From positions 49,409,383 through 49,473,382 of the forward strand of contig NC_089275.1 in the NCBI RefSeq assembly GCF_963678975.1: a DNA stretch of 64,000 nt, read 5' to 3'. The notes under the pieces are model-generated. The model was given only the letters and a program-made list of their open reading frames with translations, searched no databases and was not told where the DNA came from. Numbering within the stretch: the stretch's first letter is position 1; each line of letters starts with the position of its first letter. Below are positions 43,601-55,600 of the stretch, in pieces. The DNA is from Dysidea avara. Its lineage: Eukaryota > Porifera > Demospongiae > Dictyoceratida > Dysideidae. The position numbers and the translations under genes are program-made.

Positions 43601-46600
43601 GATTGTAGGGGCACTTGTTCAGATGTAAAATTAATTTAGGGCATGCTTCTGGCCATTGTTTCTTTTGATGTGGGATATGCATGGGTTCATTGGTCATAAT
43701 TATGTTATAAAATGCAAACTAATGGTTAGAAGGAAGAATTAGGAATCTTAAAAGTTGGATTAGGGATCAAGGAAGTAGGGAATAGCTAAAAAGTAGTGGA
43801 ACAAAGAAGTTGTCTACTAGGGCTGGGACAAAGCTTCGAATGTTTTGTGGGTTCAAAGACTTCAAATTTTAAAACTATACTTCGAAGCTTTGTAATGCAC
43901 TCATAGCCAATGTAAACTATTTGAACACACGTGGCTCAAAGTTGGTAGTTGATATCCATCAGTGAGAGCAACTCGCAGCGAACTAGCAATGCGCAAGTCA
44001 ATAAATATAGTTTAGTAACAATGTTAATACCGAGTCGGGCCATCCAGGTCCCACTTTACAGATTATCTAGGTCTGACCCTACGTGCTAATGAATTAGTGT
44101 AACGATGTGGACGCGTAGTAACATGTCATAATGTAACCCTGATTCTTTCGTGAGCCACGCCCACTTATGTAAATTACTGTCTGTAGACATATGGTAACCA
44201 CACCCATTCATCAGTCTGTTGGTATGCACAAATCCACTTCCATTATTGTCTGCAGGCTTATGTAGAGCCACGCTCACTTATCAGTTGTTATTGTATGAGT
44301 CATAATCTAGTATAATGATAGTGTTGTGATCAACTCTTTTAAACATTGTGACTGATTTTGTGAAAAGTAGGCTATTTAGTGGTCATGAGCTTGCGAAAAA
44401 ACAAACTTCACAAACAAGTATAAGAAAAAAATTAGGAATTTTAAATTAGATTAGGGACAGTGTATAGTGCTGCAATAAAAAGTACTGAAACAAACTGGAT
44501 CAGAGTTCTTTAAAATTCCTAATTCACCTTAATATTTCCTTCTACTAAGACTTTGTTCAAATACTAGAACAGAACATACACACTGGCTACTATGTCATAG
44601 TTGAGAGTCATTATCCATCACTGTCATATTATCCTATAGGATAGCTCAGTTGGAGGAACAATTGGAACAAGTGAAGTGTTCACTGAGGAAATGTAGGAGT
44701 GAATATGAGTTGAGGTATATCTTTGTGGTGATCATGTGATCCATTGTGGTTGGTGATCATGTGGTCCACTGTGGTGATCATGTGATCTGTTGTGAGTGAA
44801 GGTGTGTCTCTTGTGATCATGTGTAGTATCCTCAGCTTGTTAGTTTTTAATACCCTCAGTTTACAGGAGTATTAGTTTTAGTACCCAGGAGTTTTATGTA
44901 ATAGTACCTGCTCTTAGATTCAACTCGTGGCAGCTCACGCAACCAGACTAACCTTATTGTTGCACACCAAACAGCAAATACTTACAACAATAATAGAGCT
45001 ACTACAATGCTATAACAATAATATAATGATTATGTTCCAATTAGTTTCTACATATCGCTGTCCTTAATCAGCAATGTCCTCTTGCTAGATATTTAATATA
45101 AGTAATTACTTAGGTTTATTTCTTAGTCTAATCTGACCGTAGGTTGACAGGGTCGATAGGTCCCGCTGGCTGTTCTTTATCAGTTACTTCATCCAGTGAA
45201 CCATGATTATCATTTTCAGAGCTATCAATCACATCCTCTTCCTTACTGTCATGTTCCTCAGACTCTATGTTGCTGTCCTGCTGGGTCTGTTCGAGCATCC
45301 CTGAGTTGACATTAGTAAGTTTGTCAATTTCTTTAAGGCACAGCCTAACTCGATGTAAAGCAACTCTTATTACGGGGGATGAGGGATTAGTGATTAACTG
45401 TAAGTCTACTCCATTCGGGTGTAGTTTCAAGACACGATATGGCCCCACAAAAGGTCTTGCCAGTTTATAAGCTTCCCCTCTTTTCTTTGATGGACTGAAG
45501 ACAAAAACCCTATCCTCAACTTGAATTATTGGTTGCTTAGCCAGCTTGTCATGGGAGCACTTCTGTCGCTCCAGAGCTTTATCAATTCCTAGGTGTGCTA
45601 GTCTCCAAGCCATTGAAAAGTGTTGAGACATCTGCTCCTTGTAGTCTCCAATGTTTATAGTCCTCTGATCCGTGGGGACATGAAGTGCTTCATCAGTTGG
45701 TAAACGTGGATCCCTTCCATACAACAAGAAGAAAGGACTGTCCCCAGTTGAGTGTTGCAAGCTACTTCTGTAGGCGAACAGCACATATGGCAGATGCTGA
45801 TCCCAGTCCTTACCATTCCTTTCAACGCACTTTGCCAGCATGTCTGTCAATGTCCTGTTAAAGTGTTCGACTAACCCATCCGTTTGTGGATGGTAAGCAG
45901 TGGTGTTCATCTTGCTAATTCCCATCAGCTCATACACATCTAGCATCAGCTTAGAAAGGAAGGCCGTGCCTCGATCTGAGAGTAGTTCTGATGGCACCCC
46001 ATGCTGAGATACAACTTGTTCCACCAGAAGTTTTGCAATTGTAGGGGATGTCTGGTCAGTAGTGGCAAACACTTCTGGCCACTTGGTTAAGTAGTCCATA
46101 AAGACAACTGCATACTGTTTCCCACTCCTGCTTTTAGGAAACTTGATGATATTTACTCCCACTCTGTCAAAAGCACCTCCAATTGGGATTGGAGTCAGGT
46201 GTGGCTTGATGGGTGTTACCACATGCCGTGAAGCACAAACCTCACACGTTCTGCACCAGCTTGTTATATCTCTACGCATATGTGGCCACCAGTATGTCTT
46301 ACTTAGCTGACTGTGAATTTTTGCATCACACAGATGTCCAGCAAATCGTCCTTGATGCACTTCCTTAAATACAAAATGTCTCTCAGCTTGTGGTACCACT
46401 GTGTGTAGTGATTTATCCTCTGACAAGTGGTATAGCACATTATCTATTACAGCATACCTGGGTTTTTTCATCAGTGCTTCATGGTCTGTATACACCTTGC
46501 ACTTGTGACCATACAGGTAGACACGGAAGTGCTTCACTGCCCATACTACAGCCAAGGCTTCTAATTCCGAGACACCATGATTTTTCTCATGGGTCTGCTG

Positions 46601-49600
46601 AGTTCTACTAGCATAGCAAATAGGCTTAACCATACCATCATCTTGTTCTTGAGCAAGCACCTCTCCAAGTCCTGACTCTGAAGCATCCGTTTCCAAGATA
46701 AAGCTCTTAGAGAAATCTGGGAAGGCAAGCAGTGGAGCCTGAGTCAGCTTCTGCTTCAACTCATCGAAGGTATCTTGGCATTTTGGAGTCCACTGGTACA
46801 GCGCATCCTTCTTTGTCATCACATATAATGGTGCAGCCACTTGGGAGAATTTTGGGATGAATCTTCTGTAATAAGATGCCAATCCGAGGAAGGATCTTAG
46901 TTGCTTCAAGTTTCTGGGTGTAGGAAAGTCATCCACAGCCTTAACCTTATCACAGCCTTAACCTTATCACAGCCTTAACCTTATAACAGCCTTAACCTTA
47001 TCACAGCCTTAACCTTATCACAGCCTTAACCTTATCACAGCCTTAACCTTATCACAACCTTAACCTTATCACAGCCTTAACCTTAACACAGCCTTAACCT
47101 TATCACAGCCTTAACCTTAACACAGCCTTAACCTTATCACAGCCTTAACCTTATCACAGCCTTAACCTTATCACAGCCTTAACCTTATCACAGCCTTAAC
47201 CTTATCACAGCCTTAACCTTAACACAGCCTTAACCTTATCACAGCCTTAACCTTAACACAACCTTAACCTTATCACAGCCTTAACCTTATCACAGCCTTA
47301 ACCTTAACACAGCCTTAACCTTATCACAGCCTTAACCTTAACACAGCCTTAACCTTATCACAGCCTTAACCTTATCACAGCCTTAACCTTATCACAGCCT
47401 TAACCTTATCACAGCCTTAACCTTATCACAGCCTTAACCTTATCCCAGCCTTAACCTTATCACAGCCTTAACCTTATCCCGGTCTGCAGATACTCCAGAG
47501 CTGGATACTACATGACCCAAATATTTTACTTGTTGTTTGACAAAGTGACATTTTTTGGGTTTTAATCACAATCCTGCAGTTCTCAACCGATTCAGTACCT
47601 CCCTCAGGTTGTCCATATGTTCCTTGAAACTTCGGCAAATGACCAATATGTTATCCAAATACACCACACACTTACATCTAGCCAGGCCACGCACAATCAC
47701 TTCCATCAACCGTTGGAAGGTGGCCGGCGCATTACAAAGGCCGAATGGCATCACAGTAAACTCGTATAACCCTTCATGGGTTACCAAAGCAGTTTTTTCT
47801 TTTGAATCTTGAGACATGCCTACTTGCCAATAACCAGTGGCAAGGTCCAGTGTGGAGAAATATTTCATTCCTGAAAGTAGATCTAGGGAGTCATCAATGC
47901 GGGGGAGCGGAAACTCATCTAGCTTTGTGATGGCATTGAGATGCCGATAATCAACACAAAAGCATGTGGATCCATCATGCTTCGAGACTAGTACTATGGG
48001 GATAGCCTATGGACTAGTGAAATGTTCGATTATACCATGGTCTAGCATTTCCTTCACCATCTCTTCTACTTTTGCCCTTAGGGAAAATGGAACACGTCTG
48101 GATGCCTGTTTTACAGCTACATGATCTGCCATGTTAATGTGGTGTTGCACTAAGTTGGTGTGGCCTACCTCCATGGCATTCAAAGCAAATACATCAGCAA
48201 ACTCCTCAATCAGTGTAGTTAACTTTTCCATTTCTTCTGCACTTGTGTTGCACCATTCCACGTCTAGCTGTTTCATTACCTGCTGCTTCCGGCTAGACGG
48301 CTCTAGTAGCTTTGCTTTGCTATTCTCTGGTAAAGAGTCCAGCTCGCACTTCGGGGAGCTTTTCATCATTCACTGTCTGTACCTGGTGCAAAGTACCCAA
48401 CATGGTTCCAGCCTCTAAAATCACAGGGTGAGATTCATAGTTTTCTATCAGCACAGCAACTTCATTCTGTGGGCTCACCTTAACTAATGCCTCAGTTGCT
48501 TCACTTCTTCACTGTTTAGATTCCTCTACAGTGGGTCCAAAATTAGATCTTGCTCCCCCAGGGGCACATTCGTATGTCCTGTGACTCTCTTAGCATGCCT
48601 GGCTGGTACTTTAACAGCCCGCAATAGTTTGACTTCTGCAGTCACAACCTGCACAGTTGCTTGGTCTGTGTTTTCTGGGGGGGGGGGGGGGTGATGGTTC
48701 GCCGGTAGGGGCTACAGGACCACCATCACAGTTGGCTGGCAGTTATGACTCAAATGTAGGCATATCAGCATTTGTACTAGAATTCTTTCCATAGTCTTCC
48801 CAGTGTTGGGATTTGTTTGCCAAAGATGACCATGTAGCAGCTCAACTATCTGCTCATCCTCATTTGGAGCCTGAAGTACTTGGAAACCTAGCTTTGTCAA
48901 TAAATCAATAATCCTAAGGTAGCTCCCTTTTGGACTAGCCTGACATTCTCTGGTGTTCAGCTTCACCGTAGCGGGTAGTTGGCTAATGATATTAACTTGT
49001 CCACCACTGTAATTGTTCACTGCAATGTGTGGAGCTTCAAACCTCTTCTGGACCTCTTGTTTCCGCTCTTCTGGACTTTGACTCGGTTCTCTCGAGCTTT
49101 CCAAAATGCTGAGAATACAGTCAATTGAAGCAATAGTGACGGGGATCCAGTATCCACAAGGGCTTTCACAGGTTGCCCTTCAAGCAACATTTCTACATAT
49201 ACCGTAGGCCCCAATACAAGGTCAGAGGCCACCAGGCCACCCCGCTTGGCTCTACAACATGTGTGGTCAGTATTTTCAGTGCCAAGGCTTCTTGTAGCTC
49301 TGCTTCTTGAAGTTCCTTTTTCAGCAAGGCTACTCTTTTCTGCACTTGGTGCAATTCTTCATCCTGCTCTACACTAGTGACATGACGTGATGAGGCTCGA
49401 TCATAGGCATTTCTCAAATTCTGTCCTCGTGCCTCAACTGACTTTCCACGTCGTAATTGAGGGCATTGCTTTTTGAAGTGACCTACCTGTCCTCACAAAA
49501 AGCACTTTTGATCTCTGTCCATGGTAGTGCCTTGAAACTGGTGTCTCTCGGGCATGATCCACTCCGTCACTTGTCTGTCCTTTCTCAGAGGAGGCTGTAT

Positions 49601-52600
49601 GTCACGCAGTTTTGTTTCTTCTAATCTTGCTTTCATTAGCAATTGATCAAAGGTCCCTTCATTTCTTGCTATTTTAAAGCATATCTCTGCTTTCAGGCCT
49701 ACTACAAATTGATATACAAGGACAGTCTGTCCCATCTTCTCTGCACCGGCACTCCCCCTCTCAGAATGTGGGTAAGCCCGTTGATAAAGCCTGTTAAGGT
49801 CTACAGCATAGTCCTTTGTGCTCTCTGCTGGTCCTTGCTTTCTCTCATGAAACAACCCACTCTGTACTGACTTAATACGCACTGGTTTGAAGCATTCTAT
49901 CAAAGCAGCTGTAAGAGCTTCATATGAACTTCTCTGATGCACTGGGCAGGTGCGATAAAAGGCGTAAGCATGTCCCTGCGGCCTTGTGACTAAATTGGCA
50001 AGTTTTGTTTTGCCTTCCCAGCAGCAAACAGAGGCCACCAATTCAAATTGTTCCGGCCATTCCTCGAAAGGCTCAATCTCTGCATCTCCATTGTACTTGT
50101 CAACTGGTGGTACTTGAAAAATCATACTTGTGGCTTCTCTGTTTCTTCCTCCCATTGATGTAGTATCTATACTTGGCTGAGTATGCCCACCTGAGGTGAA
50201 GTTAAACGGTAGATTGTGTACTGGTGCTGACAACCCTCCTGGCACACTTGGATTACTTCCTGTTGGAAGACCACTAGTACCGTACACTGGTGGCCCACTT
50301 GATCGGATGAGAAAACCAGGTTTCTTCCCTCTGTTGGTGTAATATCTATAATAGGCTGAGTATGCCCACCTGCGGAGAAGCTAAACGAAAGATGTAGCGG
50401 TGCTGGCAATCCTCCTGGCACACTTGGACTACTCCCTGTTGGGAGAGCACTAGTACTGTACACTGGTAGCCCACTAGACTGGATGGGAATAAGCGGGGGT
50501 GGCCTGGGTTGCACAAGACGATGGCCATCAGCCTCCTTGCTCACCATGCTAGCTGGTGCAGCGGAGTAGGTAGAGTGTATAAACGTAGGTGCAGCCACGT
50601 TTAGTTCTGAATGGCATGTGCTCAGCCTGCCCGTCTGCTGTAAGTAGGTGGTGCTTCCATGACTACTATGCAGTCCAGTAGGTGGTGCTTCCATGACTAC
50701 TATGCACTCCAGCAATGTCACGGTTACTCAAACCATCTTGGGTTACCCTTCCGGATTCTAGCAGAGGTGGCGTGCACACCGATAATCCTGTTTTCTTAGC
50801 GCCGCGCAACGAGGCCTCGCTTACGCTACCATTAACGGCATCTACTAGTCGCAACGATGTCACTTGCGTGTGTAATTCAGATAATAATTTATTTTCTACA
50901 TGCAACCTATCTAACTCTAATTGCTGCTCACTACTCTCCTTGGTTAACTGCTCCACCATGTTGTTGCTGGACACTAACTGATCAGTAAGAGACTTCACGG
51001 TAAGGTCTCCTGCCAGTTTTGCCTCTTTCAACTCCACTTGTAGTTGCTCCATTCTGGTTTTGTATTCTTCTGCTTCTTGCTCCACTGTGATGACCTTCTC
51101 CTCACTCTCAAATAATCGTTGTGTCAGTTCATCAATCTCCTTCCGCATTCTACCCGATTCTCCATCCGTTGGCACTTCCTTTTGCAACTTCTTGTTTTCC
51201 ATCTGCAGCAGTTGCAACTCACGTTGTAGATTATCCAACTGGATTTTTAGTGCCTCTGTCGTGGACATCGTATCCCAGTCTGGTCTTCATTCCTGATCCC
51301 TGGACAAGCCCCCAAATGTAATAGTACCTGCTCTTAGATTCAACTCGTGGTAGCTCACACGACCAGACTAACTTTATTGTTGCACACCAAACAGCAAATA
51401 CTTACAATAATAATAGAGCTACTACAATGCCATAACAATAATATAATGATTATGTTCCAATTAGTTTCTACTATTGTTGACAGCTTACAAAGACTAAATA
51501 AGGTACAGATCTTTATGACTTCACTTGTGTTGTATTCATGTATGTAATCTATAGGGTGCACATTAATTGTCTTAGTCTAAAACCTTTAATTTAGTACTAG
51601 TAATAGAACCAAAAGTTCAAAAATTTTTACTTTAGTTTTAGTTTTAGAATCAAAACACCTCATAATTTTGATTTAGTTTTAGTATACCGAACTAAAAGTG
51701 AATTACAGTACTAAGAGTACTTTTAGTTCTAGTACATTAGAACCAAAACAACACTAACTACTAAATGATATTATTCCCCACCTCCCCTCTCCTGGACAAG
51801 GGTGGGGTAAAGGTGGGGATTTGACTTTTTCAGAATTCCCCACCTGTGGGGACATGACAAGTGATCAAATCCCCACACACTATACTTTAGAAGAAAAACA
51901 GGTTATTCTTGCAGATGGTATGTACATAACTTGTTTAAGCACTTAAATGATCAAATGCATCAGAGGTGGGGAGATTTTTTGAAAGTCAAAATCAGATCAA
52001 ATCCTCCACCATTCGCCTGTGTATGGACAGGAGGTAGGTGATGGGATATAGGTGCCAAACTCTACATATATTACCAAGGTTACAGTACCACCCAAGTGCA
52101 ACATCATTTCTAGCAAGTGTGTACAGTTGAATAATTAAAGGGCGTGACAGCCACTTCGCTAGCAAGTCATTAAGTGGCTGCCATGCCCTTTAATTAGTGA
52201 GTCTTTTAATTGCGTGCACTCACAAGAAATGACGTTGCGTTTGGGTGGTACCATATGTTGCGACATGATCATGTATCACAAACTAACATTTACAAGACAA
52301 ACATATACATACTCCTCATTGTAAATTTAAGTTTGATGTATACCACAAGTCTCATATGGTGATCACTTTATCTTGTTTAGACATGCTGAGATGGACAGAA
52401 AGGTTCGAGAGAAGGTGGTTGCCATGGCAGCTGCTAAGGAGTCTCACACACAGACAAGGAAGCAGCTGGAGGATCATGTGAGCAGGTTACGGTCACAAAT
52501 GGAGAAGTTGAAGCTTGAACTACGTCAGTCAAGCTATTGCCATGGTGACCAGTTAACTGAGGCTAAACATGCTGTTGAGAAGTAAGCTGCAATTTGACTG

Positions 52601-55600
52601 GCTAGAATTGACACTTGGTTATTAAAGGGCTAAGGAGGAGTTGATAGTTGCTAGACAACAACACAGTAATCACGTGAAACAGATATCGGAGGATCATGTG
52701 AGCCAACAGTTACAAATCCAGTCACTGACAGAGTCTAATGAACAACTAAGGACACAACTGGTATCCAGGCAACAGGAAATAGAGAAGTAGGTCATCATAG
52801 CTTTGCTATACAATTGAACCTGTTTATTCAGGACACTTGATAATGAGCATAATCTGGACATTTAGTTACGTATGGTCCCAAAGTATCCCTTAGCATGTAA
52901 ACTGACCTGGCAACCTCAATAGTGCAGGACACTTTTGGTCAGCCCCACAAGGTGTCGTTAATACACAGATTTCACTGTAGGTTGTTTTGGGGTTGTTTAT
53001 GCCTATTGAACCCATTGCATAGGGAAGTCATTCACAATACCTTACAAACTGACAAGAATAAATTATTATACATAACTGTCCTCATAGGTTATCAGGTATA
53101 GCATGTTCCTTCAAGTTGAAAAGGGACATGTCAAGCATGCACAACCCTTGAGGTTTTGTCTAAGAGTATACATGAAACAGCATAAGCAGATGAGGATATT
53201 GAGATGATATTCTGCATAGTTTAGCCAACATAAACTTAATTATTAGTTTCTCATCCCCGCCCGCATTGTCATTTTTCTTATCTCATCAAGGATTTTTTGC
53301 GTGGCTAAGGGATGCCAATTAGCACCTTATATAGTTGGTACCTTGCTAGAGCAATCTACGAAAATGTCACTTTGAGTCATTTTAGCTAGCTAATTCAGCT
53401 ATCTAGTTAGTAAAAATAAAAATCCGCCCTCCCGAACTACTACATTGAGTACAAGAGGATGAGAAACTGATAATTAAGTTTATGTGGGCTTAAAGTTTTT
53501 TTTAGTTACACTTCCTTAAAATGGATGCGCTTTTAAGAAGAGTAGCCCAACATCAACCAGACTTCTCTAATAGTAGTATGGAGTGTACATGTAACCACTT
53601 ACCAATCATGTGATCCCTGATCATGTGATCCACTTACTGATCCTTATAGGTACCAGGAGCAGGTGTCAACTGGGCTGAGGAGGGAGCATCAATTAGAACA
53701 ATCACTAACACAGTTACAACTGGACACAGAACAACACAAGGAACAATGGCAAGGAAGACAACTTGATAGACAACAACAAATAGTTGACCAGCTGACTGTT
53801 GCTAGGGATGATGTAAGTGTTGGACAATTTAGAGTCTTAGGTACCTCTTTATAACAGCCACACTTTAGGACCAACTATTGCGTTTGAACTGTTTTACGTG
53901 TATAGTTTATTGTTGGAACACGACTGTAAATGATGTCCTTAATATGGAGGTGTGTGTGTCCTTAATATGGAGGTGTTTGTCTCCTTAATATGGAGGTGTT
54001 TGTCTTCTTAATATGGAGGTGTTTGTCTCCTTAATGTGTAGGTGTTTGTGTCCTAATTGTGGAGGTCCTAACTATAGAGGTTTTATTCCCTCAGGCCCTA
54101 GCAACAGTGAAGAAGGTTGAAGCTGATTTGTTAGATTGTAATAAACAAATTACACAACTTGCTAAAGAAAGAGACGTTGCTATGGCTACACTACAACAAC
54201 ATGGATTAACAATGGACGATAGTGTGGTTGCCATGGACAACCAGGAAGTGGTCAAGTTACATCAACAGAATAATGAGCTACGTCATGTGATCAGTGAAAT
54301 GAGGAGAGAAATGGAAGTGATGTCATCTGAAGTGGTGGAAGGGGAAAACCCTGCTGCTATGGCAACTAAAGGTACATGTAACTTAATGGATGGGCCTCTT
54401 TGTAAGTTGGACCATCAAAATAGCATGATCTCTTAATGAGAAGCATATGGATTATTGTACCATGTACAAGACCTGGGATACTAAATGCTGACTATTGTTA
54501 TTAACATTGTTGTAAAGGCGGAATGTATGTTTACACAACACAGGCATATGTAGCAATATTAGGTGGAGTAGCTTAACTCCTTTCGCCTAAAACTGCATTG
54601 ATTGAAAGTTTATTTACTGGGATACTTGGGAAAGGCTAATAAACATTGTATCAGTAGAAACATACTTGTTATGAACCAAAGAACAACGACAACAACTTGC
54701 ATTATCCATGATTCAAACTTCTCACCACATATTTAACTTCGATTGTGTTTTATCTTGCATGTAAATCTACTCAAAATTTAATGGCAAAGTGAACGGCTGA
54801 TTTTGCAAGTCGATAGGAGCAACCACCGTCAAGTTATGGATCACTTTGTGAAGGTATATAAAGAGTCTTCATGTTTATTCAATAAACAGGTGCTTACATG
54901 GTGAGTGTTGGCTTCATGTTTTGGTGCAAGGGAAACTCTAGGTATCATTTTAATTAGGGTTGAGACAAATAGTTTGAAGCCTCGAAGCTTCGTTCGGTTT
55001 CATAACATTTGGAAACTGCTTTACCCCACCAAAGCTTAGTTACCATGGATACTAACAAGTTAAACCAGTAACACAAGTATTGTCACTCCTTATGGAAGCT
55101 GCCATTTACATTAGTTATAGTTTACACAATGGTTATACTGGAGCTATAACAAAGTGTAGGAGTTTGTAGTACAGTGTACAGTGTTGACATGACATTCATA
55201 GCAAAGCTTCGAAGCTTCAGTAGCATTTTCAAAAGAAGCTTCGGATGATGTATTTGTACATTTGTTCCATCCCTAGTTTAAATCCTTATTACATCACAAA
55301 TAAATTATGTGGCCATAGGAAGTAATCTTCAAAAGTTACAGTGCTTTGTCTACGGCTATGTGTGTCTGCCTATATATAGCTTTAAGGGTTAATCTATATA
55401 TTAATTCTCTTCGCCCACATACGTGTTTTTCGAGCACTGATCTGTCATTCTTGGTCGGATTCCAATCGGATTGGTACCATTCAATTCTAGAATTTGAGAC
55501 AAATCTTTTGATCCAGGATTGGTTGGGATTCGTTAAACTACGGGAAATACCCTTTAAACCACCATAACTACCTGAGGAAGACATGAATTCGTCCACAACT

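Larger units (their letters stand above)
41493..44639 (+). other. CCDC57 intron 2
   Basis: A 3.1-kb intron. It contains a MITE end at 41562-41702, two tandem subterminal-repeat elements (41738-42920), foldback single-arm copies (43745-43815, 44425-44500) and a hAT-like half element starting TAGGGCTGGGACAAAGCTTCG at 43806. Confidence 0.6.
44898..51471 (-). mobile_element. Decayed Ty3/Gypsy LTR retrotransposon in CCDC57 intron 3
   Basis: The element is on the minus strand, antisense to CCDC57. LTRs of about 154 bp lie at 44898-45052 and 51318-51471 and differ at a handful of positions. Just inside the 5' LTR the minus strand reads TTTGGGGGCTTGTCCAGGGA, which fits a tRNA-Pro primer binding site with one substitution and one extra base. 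Gag, protease, RT, RNase H and integrase follow in Ty3/Gypsy order but are split by frameshifts and stops. A 17-bp minisatellite has expanded inside pol (46935-47478). No clear target duplication is visible at the flanks. It cannot move on its own. Confidence 0.9.
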
